From: Myotis daubentonii
Taxonomy: Eukaryota > Chordata > Mammalia > Chiroptera > Vespertilionidae
Assembly (NCBI RefSeq): GCF_963259705.1
Contig: NC_081846.1
Span: 89,292,641-89,356,640 of the forward strand
Length of the DNA: 64,000 bases
Direction of reading: 5' to 3'
Shown: piece after piece, positions 33,657 to 44,300 of the stretch
Layout: each line of letters starts with the position of its first letter
Numbering within the stretch: position 1 is the first letter of the stretch
The notes under the pieces: model-generated
Told to the model about the DNA's origin: nothing
What the model saw: the letters and a program-made list of their open reading frames with translations, nothing else
Database searches by the model: none
Program-made: the position numbers and the translations under genes

Positions 33657-34106
33657 ATATAATAACAGGGTAATATGCAAATTGACCTTAACAGCAGAAT
33701 GACTGGGAATGACTTGTCACTATGACACACACTGACTACCAGAGGGCAGATGCTCAATGCAGAAGCTGCCCCCTGGTGGTCTGTGTGTTCCCACAGGGGG
33801 AGCTCTGCTCAGCCACAAGCCAGGCTATCGGCTGCCAGCACAGCAGTGATGGCAGGAGCCTCTCCCGTATCCTCAGCAGCACTAAGGCTGTCCGACTGCA
33901 GCTTAGGCCTGGTTCCTGCTGGCAAGTGGACAGGAGCTGGGCTGCCAGAGGGATGTCTGACTGCCAGCTAAGGCATGATCCCCAGGGGAGCGGGCCTAAG
34001 CCAGCAGGTGGACATCCCTTGAAGGGTCCCAGACTGTGAGAGGGCATAGGCCGGGATGAGGGACGCACCCCCGGGGTGCACAAATGTGTGTGTACCGGGA
34101 CTCTAA
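33657..34106 (+). mobile_element. Helitron A3
   Basis: The AT-rich start ATATAATAACAGGGTAATAT is followed by GCAAATTGACC, AGGGCAGATGCTCAATGCAG and GCACAAATGTGTGTGTACC, ending CTAA at 34,106 with T next (CTAA instead of CTAG). Interior matches A2 and 18,007. Confidence 0.9.
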
Positions 34107-34266
34107 TATATATTACTGATTTATATCAGAAAATCAGATCTACATAAAGAAATAAAAAGCTTTAAAAAGTAATAAATAAGAGTAAAATTAAGTCTTTATT
34201 TTTCTTATTTATCTAGCTAAAAGATATTTTTTTTAAAAAAAAGAATAGTAACAATGCATTACGAAA

Positions 34267-34730
34267 CTAGAGGCTCAGTGCACAAAAATTTGTGCACTCG
34301 GGGGGGAGGGTCTCTCAGCCCGGCCTGTACCCTCTCGCAGTCTGGGACCCCTCGGGGGATGACCATCTGCTGGCTTAGGCCTTCTCCTCAGGGGATTGGG
34401 CCTAAGATGACAATCAGACATCCCTCTGGCAGCCTGGCAGCCCTTGGGGGGTGTCCACATGCCAGTGGGGAGCAGACCTAAGCTGCAGTCAGACATCCTT
34501 AGCGCTACTGAGGAAGCAGGAGAGGCTCCCACCACCACCACTGTAGGCAGCCATCAGCCTGGCTTGTGGCTGAGCAGAGCTCCTCCATGTGGGAGCTCAC
34601 TGACCACCAGAGGGCAGCTCCTGTATTGAGTGTCTGCCCCCTAGTGGTCAGTGTGTGTCATAGTGACCAGTCATTCTCAGTGTTTCTGCTGTTAGGGTCA
34701 GTTTGCATATTACCCTTTTACTATATAGGA
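34267..34730 (-). mobile_element. Helitron A2 (3' unit of a composite), minus strand
   Basis: A at 34,266, then CTAGAGGCTCAGTGCACAAA with hairpin GTGCACAAAAATTTGTGCAC, closing with TACCCTTTTACTATATAGGA at 34,730. It lacks the minisatellite of A1 and instead has CACCAGAGGGCAGCTCCTG and GTCATAGTGACCAGTCATTC. Joined to B2 at the same junction bases as A1-B1. Confidence 0.93.
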
Positions 34731-35322
34731 TAGAGGCCTGGTGCATGGGTGGGGGACAGCTGGTTTGCTCTGAAGCATGTCCCGGATCAGAGTGGGGGTC
34801 CCGCTTGGGTGCCTGGCCAGCATGGGTGAGGGGCTGATGGCTGTTTGCAGCTGGTCACACCCCCTTCAGGGTGGGGGTCCCCACTGGGGTGCCTGGCCAG
34901 TCTGGATGAGGGGCTGAGGGCTGTTTTCAGGCTGGCCAAGCCGGCGACTGAAGCTCCCAGCCTCTCCTTTTTTTCTTTCTTTTTTTTTTTATAATTCTGG
35001 GATTTATTTACCTTCTATAATTGAAACTTTGTTGCCGTTCCAGCTCTCAGGCCATGGCCTGCTGATAGCAGGCATCTCGGGTTTGTTTAGCTTCTATAAT
35101 TGCAACTTTGGTGCTTAGAGTGGAGATCAGAGCTGGGCCGCAGCAGGGAGGAAGCTTGGCTTCCTCCATCCCTGGAGCAAGCAAGCCTCCTGTTCGCTTC
35201 AGCTGCGTGGCTGCTGGCCGCCATCTTGGTTGGGTTAATTTGCATATCCTGCTGATTAGCCAATGGGAAGCATAGAGAAGGTATGGTCAATTACCATATT
35301 TGTCTATTATTAGATTAGAAGA
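34731..35322 (-). mobile_element. Helitron B2 (5' unit of a composite), minus strand
   Basis: The left end, TAGAGGCCTGGTGCATGGGT, is identical to B1. The interior has CTGGCCGCCATCTTGGTTGG and CTGATTAGCCAATGGGAAGC. The right end is CTATTATTAGATTAGAAGA, with T at 35,323. The reversed 5' end has TAGAAGA in place of TAGGA. Confidence 0.9.
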
Positions 35323-35325
35323 TTA

Positions 35326-36041
35326 CTAGGGGCTCTGTGCATGAATTTGTGCACCTTGAAAGGAACTGTGGGCCACAAGGCTGAGGTAGGTACAGGGGCG
35401 GGTCTCAGCCCAGCCTTTGTGCCCCCGCCTGGCCCCGCCCACTGCAGCCCCTGGTCCCGTCTGCCAGCAGCCTCGCTTCTGTTGCCACCACTCCCACATG
35501 CTGATGGCGCCAGGCCCACTTGCACCCACTGAAGACATGGAGCAATTGGGTCCGGTGCCAGTAGCTGGTGCTAGCAGGGCCAGCACTCTCAGTGAGTGCG
35601 AGTTGCAGCTGCTGCCCAGATCACCCCTCAGGATCAAGAAGTGGTGGAGAAGCCCTCAAAGGTGATCAGGGCCGGCAGCTGCCGCTCGCACCCATTGATG
35701 GTGATGAACAATTGGGACCGGCGCCAGGCACTGGCAGCGGGTGTGAGTGGGGCCAGTGCCGGCAGCAGGTGCGAGCACGGGTGGGACCGCAGTGTGTGCG
35801 AGCAAAGAATTTTCAATAACCACCAGAGGCTCAATTCAATGACAGTGACTAGTGCCCTGACTTGGTCTGACACCCCCACTCACCTGCTCCACAATCCCGC
35901 TACAGCTGACGCCCGCCATGTTCCATGCACACCCCCTGGTGGTCAGCGCACATCATAGTGACTGGATGTTCCATCGTTCAGTTGTTCGGTTGTTCTGCAG
36001 TTCGGTCTATTTGCATATTAGCCTTTTATTATATAGGAGGA
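35326..36041 (-). mobile_element. Helitron subfamily C, copy 2, minus strand
   Basis: A at 35,325, CTAGGGGCTCTGTGCATGAA (hairpin GTGCATGAATTTGTGCAC), then a GC-rich interior. The right end reads GTTCGGTCTATTTGCATATT and TTATTATATAGGAGGA, with T at 36,042. Only TTA separates it from B2. It is the reverse of the 8,749 and 48,601 copies. Confidence 0.93.
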
Positions 36042-36108
36042 TATCGTGTAGAAAAGTCAAATTAATAACAGCAATATCCTAACAGGTGGAAAGTGGGAAA
36101 TGGGAATA

Positions 36109-36285
36109 CAGTGGGGCCTTGACTTACGAGTTTAATTCATTCCCCGACCAAGCTCATTAAGGAGCTCGTTAGGGAGCTCATTAACTCAAATTACTCTGTC
36201 AACTCAATGCAAAAAATCAGCCGAAAGACAGCTGGTATCTCAAAAAACTCCTTAGTCAGGACACTCGTAAGTCAAGTCCCCACTG
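36109..36285. mobile_element. Tc1/mariner-type MITE, 177 bp, TA duplication
   Basis: Terminal inverted repeats CAGTGGGGCCTTGACTTACG (left) and, reversed, CAGTGGGGACTTGACTTACG (right), one mismatch in 20, flanked by TA on both sides (36,107-36,108 and 36,286-36,287). The interior is not coding. TA duplication and ends fit the Tc1/mariner superfamily (Tigger/Tc2-like); the family name is uncertain. It sits in the spacer of the old L1. Confidence 0.88.
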
Positions 36286-37436
36286 TATTCTGTTATAGAG
36301 TCCTTGCAGTTCACATCAAGTGGGCTGAAGTTATGTTGGATGGATTTAGATAAATTAAAAGGTTTAATTTAATAATTTAAATCACCTGGACCTCACAGAC
36401 ATATAGACATGGAGCCCTCCCCTGACAATACAGACTACAAGCACTTCCTTCCACAGGATAGACTATAATTTAGGCCACAAAATGTTTCAGGAAATTAAAA
36501 CAAAACAAAATCATACAAATTATCTCTTGTGATAGAAAGAAGCTAGACATCAATAACTGAAAAAAGATTGAAAAATTTGCAAGTATGTGGAAATTTAAAA
36601 ATATATGTTTTAAACAACAAATAGGTCAAAGAAGAAATTGCAAAGTAAAATAGCAATATTTGAGAACACATAAAACTAAAAACACAACATATCAAAACTT
36701 ATAAAGTGAGAAAAGGTAGTTCTCAAAAGGAAATCTATACCTGTAAATACCTAGATTTAGAAAAAAAGAAAAACAAAAATAATCCAATAATCTAACTTTG
36801 CATTTTGAGAAGCTAGGAAAAAAAAGAGCAAATTAAGCCTAAAGCTGAAAATTGGAGATGATAGTAAAAATTATAGTGGAAACAAATAAAAGAATAGAAA
36901 GACAACAGAAAACATTAAACACATAAAATGTTAGTTATTTGAAAAGATCAATAAAAGGGACAAACTTTAGCTAGACTGACAAATGAAAAAAGAGAGAATA
37001 CAAATAACCAAAATTAGAAATGGAAGAGGGTACAAAGCATGAACAGCAACAACAACAAAAATTGATAAACCTAATTTTACCAAAATTAAAGAAACTTAGT
37101 GCATTTAAGGACATTAGTAAGAAAGTGAAATGACAGCATATGCAATGAGAAAAAATATTTCCAAGTCATATTTGATAAGAAATTGATATCTAGAATATAT
37201 AAAGAACTGTTAAAATTCAAAAGCAAAACAAAACAACTCAATTTTAAAAATAGGCAAAAGTCTTAGATTTGAAATTCTCCAAAAAAAAGATATGTAAATG
37301 CCAATAGGCATATGAAAATATTTTTAATCTCATTAATCATTAGAAAAATGCAAACACATCAAAACCACAAGGAAATACCACTTCACACCTACTAAAAATG
37401 GCTATACTTTTTAAAATGTGAAATATGTTCATTGGT

Positions 37437-37600
37437 TGTTGAGGGCTGCATTAAGAAAATACCACAGAATGGATCACATAAGCAACAGAAATGCATCTTC
37501 TATAGTTCTAGTGGCTGGGAAGTACAAAATAAAGATGCTAGTAAGGTAGGTTTAATTCTGAGGTTGTTTCACCTACCTTACAAAGAGCACTTATTTCAAC
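37437..37600 (+). repeat. Ancient interspersed repeat, unnamed
   Basis: AAGAAAATACCACAGAATGG, GCAACAGAAATGCATCTTCT and CTGGGAAGTACAAAATAAAG resemble a common old mammalian repeat (the pattern of ACCACAGACTGG, AACAGAAATTTATT, CTGGAGGCTGGAAGTC). I cannot name it safely. Confidence 0.4.
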
Positions 37601-37673
37601 AATAAGAAAATAAACACTTTAATTTAAAAATGGGCAAACATTTTGAATAGACATCTCACCAAATATAAATATA

Positions 37674-37919
37674 CTAGTAGCCCTGCACACAAATCCGTGC
37701 ACCAGTAGCTCGCCAGTAGCTTTCTGCCACCCTCTGGTAGCTCTCTGCCTGCTGCCCCCCTCATAACTTGCTGCCCTGCCCCCTCCTGTAGTTCTCTGCT
37801 GCCCACTTGTAGCTCGCTGCCCCACCCTCCTGCTGATCTGTGATCCGGTTGTTACACAGTTGGTAGTTACTCTTCACAGCGTAATGACCATTTGTATATT
37901 ACATTTTTATTATATAGGA
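37674..37919 (-). mobile_element. Short Helitron (246 bp), complete ends, minus strand
   Basis: A at 37,673, then CTAGTAGCCCTGCACACAAA with hairpin TGCACACAAATCCGTGCA. The interior has repeated GTAGCTCGCTGCC or GTAGCTCTCTGCC motifs. It ends TTTTTATTATATAGGA, T at 37,920. It splits an old L1 fragment that resumes as ATGGCAAATAAGAGTAT. Confidence 0.93.
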
Positions 37920-37993
37920 TTAATGGCAAATAAGAGTATAAAAAATGTTCAAGCATCTGTCATTAAAAAGTTGAACATTAAAACAACAGTGTA

Positions 37994-38219
37994 GCCCTAG
38001 CCGGTTTGGCTCACTGGATAGAGCGTCGGCCTGGGGACTGAGGGGTCCTAGGTTCGATTCTGGTCAAGGGCATGTATCTTGGTTGCGGGCACATCCCCAG
38101 TAGGGGGTGTGCAGGAGACAGCTGGTTGATGCTTCTCTCTCATCGATGTTTCTCTTTATCCCTCTCCCTTCCTCTCTGTAAAAAATCAATAAAATATACA
38201 TTTAAAAAACAAAAAAAAC
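37994..38219 (+). mobile_element. Ves-type SINE with 12-bp duplication, well preserved
   Basis: GCCCTAGCCGGTTTGGCTCA, an A-box region near TGGCTCACTGGATAGAGC, B-box GGTTCGATTCTGG, GGGCATGTATCTTGGTTGCG, tail CTGTAAAAAATCAATAAAAT. Flanks AACAACAGTGTA (37,982) versus AACAACACTGTA (38,220). The tRNA-like head is part of the SINE, not a tRNA gene. Confidence 0.96.
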
Positions 38220-38323
38220 AACAACACTGTATACAATTATGTAAGTATTGACTAAAATATAAAATTCTCATAGTGCCAATTGCTAGCAAGGATTTGGAGT
38301 ACAAAAAAATATCATAAATTTCT

Positions 38324-38578
38324 ACCCTAGTTGGTTTGGCTCAGTGGATAGAGCGTCGGCCTGCAGACTGAAGGATCCAGGGTTTGATTCCAGTCAAGGG
38401 CATGTGCCTTGGTTGCAGGCTCCTCCCTGGCCCCTTCCTTGGTCAGGCCTTTGTGCAGGAGGTAACCAATTGATGTGTTTCTCTTACATTGATATTTCTT
38501 TCTGTCTTTCCCTCTCACTTCCACTCTCTCTAAAAATCAATGGAAAAATATATATTTGGGTGAGGAGTTTTAAAAAAG
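38324..38578 (+). mobile_element. Ves-type SINE with 17-bp duplication
   Basis: ACCCTAGTTGGTTTGGCTCA, GGGTTTGATTCCAGTCAAGG, TGCAGGCTCCTCCCTGGCCC, tail CTCTCTAAAAATCAATGG. Flanks AAATATCATAAATTTCT (38,307) versus AAATATCATAACTTTCT (38,579), one mismatch. Confidence 0.96.
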
Positions 38579-39195
38579 AAATATCATAACTTTCTGATGA
38601 GAATGCAAATAGTGTAGCCACATTGGAAGAAAATTTGGCAGTTCTTACACAGCCTATGATCCAGCAATCATACTTTAAGGTACAAACTCATAAACTAAAA
38701 ATGTATGTGTATGTCCACAGAGTAACCTGCAGCCAAATGTTTATAGTGTGAAATAGTATATAATTTGATAAAAAAAAAAATTGTGCTACATCCATAAAAT
38801 GGAATCTCTTCAGTAATTGAAAAAAAAACAACACAGCTATTAAGACATGAAATGACATAGAGGCACCTTACATGCATATTGCTAAGAGAAGAGCATTTCA
38901 ATGTTACATAAAATATTATTTAAATTATATGACATTCTGAAAATGAAAAACTGTTATTATAATAGAAAATATTAGTAATTTACAGAGGTTCAGAGAGATG
39001 AAATGTTGAGTTGTTAAAGCACTGAGGATTATTTTTTAGGGCAGCACAGCTATTTTACTGAATACTCTAATGGTGACTATTTGACATAATGCATTTGTTA
39101 AGTGCTAAGAACATTAGCACAAATGAGTCCAAATTCCATCCAATTTCAGGATGGAATGTGAATGTGACAAAACAATTCAACCAAATTACAAATTA

Positions 39196-40429
39196 TAGGG
39201 GGGAGAAAATGGCGACCAGCAGGAAGGTAGGGAGGGAGTGTGAGAGTGCAAGGAAGTGATAGAGGAGTGTGTGGACATGTGTGGTGTGTGTGTATGAGCT
39301 AGGGACAGTTAGATTCTTCAGGTCTTTGAAGGGGGCTGCTAAACCAGGCAGTCTTAGGTGGCGAAGTCCTCCTCCCTGCGCGGACACTCCTGGGCGGCCA
39401 GCACAGGCACAGCGACCACGCCATCTTGGGAAACAGAGCTGCTTGAGACTAGGATCATGGCCTCAGCACCACCCAGTCTGATCTCAGATGCATACCAGGA
39501 GCCTGCAGCCACTGGGGACAGAGACCTGTGACCGCAGCTACAGACCTGAGGACAGCAAAAGTTCAGAAATCCCTGCAGCAGATCCGTGAGTAACAGAGCC
39601 CATCCCTCCTTCCCGCAGGCTCCTGGGCAGCACCAGAGTAACAGACTGATAGACCCACCACTTGCCAGGGCCTCAGAGCTCCAGGAACTTTAGCCTGGAA
39701 ATGCGCAAGCACCTTGGAATTGATCCCGGGTAGGGCCAGCTTCAAAGCCCTGGGCTGGGAGCAATCCCACAAACACTGGGATCTGGTCCTGCTCCCACTG
39801 CCTCCTCCAGGAGCCCTGGGCTGGGAGCAAATGCGCGAATCCCAGGAACTGATCCTACACGCACTGACGGCTTCAGAGCCCTGGGCTGGGAGCAATCACA
39901 CGAACACCGGGAATTTGTCCCACGTATCACAGGCCAAGGGACCCTGATTCTCTGGGCAGGAGGCAGCACCAAGCACCAGTGACTTGACTGTGTTTCTTAT
40001 CACCTGTGCCTGAGATCCCGATTCCCTGTGCATTCATACTAAGAGCCAGTGACTCCAATTCCTGGTGCAAGGGCACACAGGGACCCTGATTCTCAAGGCG
40101 AGGTCGCGCGAAGCAACAGAGACTCTGATACTGGATTCTGGGGGAACTCTGACTCCTGGCGCATGCTAGGGGGCTCTGGTTTTCAACACGCTTCAGGGGT
40201 GTCTCTGTTTCAGCATGGTGCAGGCAGGGTCCTTGATTCTAAGGGCGCGTATGAGGCCACATTGAGCGCTGACAACACTGACTCTGAGCGAGCCTGGTTC
40301 CCACCAACCCACAACAGCCACACATTTTAGTGTCAGAGCTCTTCAGTGACACTAGGGTGGCGGGAGGCTCCCACTGCACAGGGCCCAGGCCACGCAACTC
40401 GACATTTGAACCATCGGGAGATAATCAGA
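39196..40429 (+). promoter_or_regulatory. L1 5' UTR (internal promoter region)
   Basis: GC-rich 1.23 kb preceding ORF1. The AAAATGGCGACC near the start resembles the YY1-type ATGG element of L1 promoters. Three diverged tandem units of about 66 bp share CCCTGGGCTGGGAGCAA at about 39,748, 39,813 and 39,879. A variant 5' UTR with the same start is found at 61,366. Promoter function is inferred from position only. Confidence 0.75.
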
Positions 40430-41278
40430 ATGAAGAGACGACACAACACCCAGAGGAAAGATAATGAGGAGTCACCAAGAAAGGAAATTAATGAAGTTGA
40501 AGCATGCAACATGACAGAAAAAGAATTCAGAATAATGGTTGTACAATTCAATTACCGGGTGAATGAGAAAATCAACAACCTATGCAAGAATCAGGAAGAA
40601 ATGAAAAGTGATATAGCTACAATCAAAAACACCATGGAAAGTTTCAACAGCAGACTAGAAGAAGCAGAGGACCGAATTAGTGAATTAGAAGATAAGGCAG
40701 AGAAACAAGCTCAATCTGAACAGCAACTGGAGAAAAAAATTAAAAAGCAGGAGGAGAGCCTAAGGGAACTTCGGGACAACATGAAACGAAGTAACATATG
40801 CATAATAGGGCTGCAAGAAGGACAAGAAGAGCAGCAAGGTTTAGAAAATCTATTTGAAGAAATAATGTCAGAAAACTTCCCAGATATGGGGAAGAAAAAA
40901 GTTACACAAGTACAGAGAGTCCCAGGGAAGATGAACCCCAAAAGACCCACACCAAGACACGTCATAATAACGATGGCAAATGTACAAGACAAAGACAGAA
41001 TCTTAAAGGCTGCAAGAGAGAAACAGAGAGTTACCTACAAAGGATTCCCCCATCAGATAATCAATGATTTCTCAACAGAAACACATCAGGCCAGAAAAGA
41101 ATGGACAGAAATTTACAAAGTGATGCAAAGCAAAGGACTGAATCCAAGAATACTCTATCCAGCAAGGCTATCATTCAAAATTGAAGGGGAAATAAGAAGC
41201 TTCACAGACAAAAAAAGGCTAAGGGAGTTTATTACCACCACGCCAGCAATGAAAGAAATGCTAAATGGACTGGTGTAA
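40430..41278 (+). CDS. L1 ORF1p, RNA-binding protein, intact frame
   Basis: Known role: ORF1p forms trimers that coat L1 RNA and acts as a nucleic-acid chaperone in the cytoplasmic L1 particle. The frame is open for 282 codons from ATG 40,430 to TAA 41,276. An in-frame ATG at 40,346 would add 28 residues, but 40,430 gives the basic MKRRHNTQRKD start and is preferred. Visible parts: a coiled coil at about residues 30-115 (IATIKNTMESFNSRLEEAED, LEKKIKKQEESLRELRDNMK); an RRM-like centre (SNICIIGLQEG, TPRHVIITM, REKQRVTYKGF); and a C-terminal domain (TETHQARKEW, PARLSFKIEGEIRSFTDKKR). It is shorter than human ORF1p (338 residues), mostly in the N-terminal region. Expression is not shown. Confidence 0.93.
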   Translation: MKRRHNTQRKDNEESPRKEINEVEACNMTEKEFRIMVVQFNYRVNEKINNLCKNQEEMKSDIATIKNTMESFNSRLEEAEDRISELEDKAEKQAQSEQQLEKKIKKQEESLRELRDNMKRSNICIIGLQEGQEEQQGLENLFEEIMSENFPDMGKKKVTQVQRVPGKMNPKRPTPRHVIITMANVQDKDRILKAAREKQRVTYKGFPHQIINDFSTETHQARKEWTEIYKVMQSKGLNPRILYPARLSFKIEGEIRSFTDKKRLREFITTTPAMKEMLNGLV

Positions 41279-41332
41279 AAAGAAGAACTAAAAATCCCAG
41301 AAAGAAAACAGCCACAAAAACAAAAAATAGAA

Positions 41333-44300
41333 ATGGCTACAAACAAGTACCTTTCAATAATAACTTTAAACGTAAATGCACTAAATGGTCCAATCAAAAG
41401 ACATCGAGTGGCTGAATGGATAAAAAAACGTGACCCATATATTTGCTGTCTACAAGAGACCCAACTCATTAGAAGGGACTCACACAGACTGAAAGTGAAG
41501 GGATGGAAAAATATCTTTCAGGCAAAAGGGAAGGAAAAGAAAGCTGAGGTAACAATACTTATATCGGACAAAATAGACCTCAAAGTGAAGGCCATAACAA
41601 GAGATAAGGAAGGCCACTTCATAATACTAAAGGGATCAATACAACAAGAGGATATAACCCTGATAAACATATATGCACCCAATGCAGGAGCACCCACATA
41701 CATAAGAAAACTCCTGGAAGATTTCAGGGGAGAGATCAACAACAATACAATCATAGTAGGGGACTTTAATACACCACTGACATCACTGGATAAATCTGCT
41801 GGACAAAAACTCAGCAAAGAAACAGCAATCCTAAATGACTCACTAGATCAGATGGACTTAATTGACATCTTCAGAACACATCACCCAAAAACCACAAAAT
41901 ATACGTTCTTCTCAAGTGCTCATGGGACATCTTCAAAAATAGACCACATATTGGGTCATCAACAAAGTCTCCCCAAATTCAAGAAGATTGAAATCATATG
42001 AAGCATCTTCTCAGACAACAAGACCATAATATTAGAAATAAACTACAATAAAAACAACTCAAAATACTCAAACACTTGGAAGCTGAATAGCACGTTATTA
42101 AATATTGATTGGGTTACCAATGAGATCAAAGAAGAAATTAAAACTAATGACAATGAAAACACAACAATCCAAAACCTTTGGGACACAATGAAAGCAGTTC
42201 TGAGAGGGAAGTTTGTAGCTCTAAAGGCCTATCTCAACAAACAAGAAAAAATGGTAGTAAATCATCTAAATCTACAGCTCAAAGAATTAGAAAGAGAGCA
42301 ACAAGAAAAGCCCAGAGTGAGCAGAAGGAAGGAGTTAATAAAGATTAGAGCAGAAACAAATGACATAGAGACAAAAAAAAAACAATACAGAAAATCAATG
42401 AAACAAAGAGCTGGTTCTTTGAAAGGATAAACAAGATTGACAAACCTCTAGACAGGCTCACCAAGAAGCAAAGAGAAAGGACCCAAATCAACAAAATCAG
42501 AAATGATAGAGGCGAAATAACAACAGATCCCACAGAAATACAAATGATTGTTAAAAAATACTATGGACAACTCTACTCCAACAAACTAGACAACCTGGAG
42601 GAAATGGACATATTCCTAGAAAAATATAACATTCCAAAACTTAATCAGGAAGAATCTAAAAATCTCAACAGGCCAATAACTATGGAAGAAATTGAAGCAG
42701 TCATCAAAAAGCTTCCAGCAAACAAAAGCCTGGGACCAGACGGCTTCACAAGGGAGTTTTACCAAACATTCAAGGAAGAACTAAAACCTATCCTCCTCAG
42801 ACTACTACAAAAAATCCAAGAGGAAGGAACACTTCTAAGCTCATTCTATGAAGCCAGCAGCACCCTAATACCAAAACCAGGTAAAGACAACACAATGAAA
42901 GAGAATTACAGGCCAATATCACTCATGAACATAGATGCTAAAATCTTCAACGAAATCTTAGCAAATCGGATCCAGCAGTACATCAGAAAGATCATACACC
43001 ACGACCAAGTAGGATTTATCCCAGGGATGCAAGGATGGTACAATATCCGCAAATCAATAAACGTGATACATCACATAAACAAATTGAAAGAAAAAAACCA
43101 CATAGTCATATTAATTGATGCAGAAAAAGCGTTTGACAAAATTCAACACCCATTTTTGATAAAAACTCTCAGCAAGGTGGGAATTGAAGGATCATACCGC
43201 AACATAATAAAAGCCACATATGACTAACCCACAGCCAACATCATACTCAATGGACAAAAACTAACACCATTTGCCCTAAGAACAGGAACAAGACAGGGAT
43301 GCCCCCTCTCACCACTCCTGTTTGACATAGTACTGGAAGTATTAGCCATTGCAATTAGACAAGAAGAAATAAAAGGCATCCAAATTGGAGAAGAAGAAGT
43401 AAAACTGTCCTTATTTGCAGATGACATGATATTATACTTAATAAACCCTAAAGACTCCATCAATAAACTATTAGACTTAATAAAAGAATTCGGCAATGTA
43501 GCAGGATACAAAATTAACTCCAAGGAATCTATGGCATTTCTATACACCAATAGTGAATGTGCAGAGAAACTAAAAAAGCAATCCCATTTACTATCGCACC
43601 AAAAAAATTAAGCTACCTAGGAATAAACTTAACTAAAGAGGTAAAAGACCTCTACTCAGAAAACTACAGGACATTGAAAAAGAGATAGAGGAAGACATAA
43701 AGAGATGGAAGAACATACCATGTTCTTGGATTGGTAGAATCAACATCATTAAAATGTCCATACTGCCCAAAGCAATCTATAAATTCAATGCACTTCCCAT
43801 TAAAATACCAATGGCATATTTCACAGACCTAGAACGAACTCTCCAAAAATTCATCTGGAATAAAAAAAGACCCCGAATAGCTGCAGCAATCCTGAAAAAG
43901 AACAAAGTAGGTGGGATCTCAATACCAGATATCAAGCTGTATTACAAAGCCACTGTTCTCAAAAATGTCTGGTACTGGCACAAGAACAGACATATAGATC
44001 AATGGAATAAAATAGAGAGCCCAGAAATCAGCCCCAACCAATACGCTCAATTAATATTTGACAAAGGAGGCAAGAACATACAATGGAGTCAAGATAGACT
44101 CTTCAATAAATGGTGTTGGGAAAATTGGACAAATATATGCAAGAAAATGAAACTAGACCACCAACTTACACCATAAAAAAAAAAATAAACTCAAAATGGA
44201 TAAAGGACTTACAATATACAACGGGAAAGCATAAAAATACTAGAAGAATCCAAAGGCAACAAAATCTCAGATATATGCCGAAGCAATTTCTTCACTGATA

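Larger units (their letters stand above)
31560..38950 (+). mobile_element. Old L1 (L1M-like), heavily interrupted
   Basis: Pieces in order: 5' UTR-like 31,560-32,030; ORF1 region 32,100-33,208 (AGAACTTTAAAAAATTAGTG, CAGAAAACCAAAGACAAAAA, ACTATGCAAGCAGGAAGTTA); ORF1-ORF2 spacer 34,107-34,266 and 36,042-36,360; ORF2 pieces 36,361-37,430, 37,601-37,673, 37,920-37,993, 38,232-38,306 and 38,596-38,950. ORF2 pieces include TTATTTGAAAAGATCAATAA and CATCAAAACCACAAGGAAAT. All frames are dead. It is interrupted by six Helitron units, one MITE and two SINEs. That all pieces are one element is inferred from order and strand. Confidence 0.72.

Noticed and set aside
37994..38070. tRNA-like A and B boxes
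   Set aside because: They belong to the head of a Ves SINE with a complete SINE body, tail and target-site duplication. The same holds for the other SINE copies.
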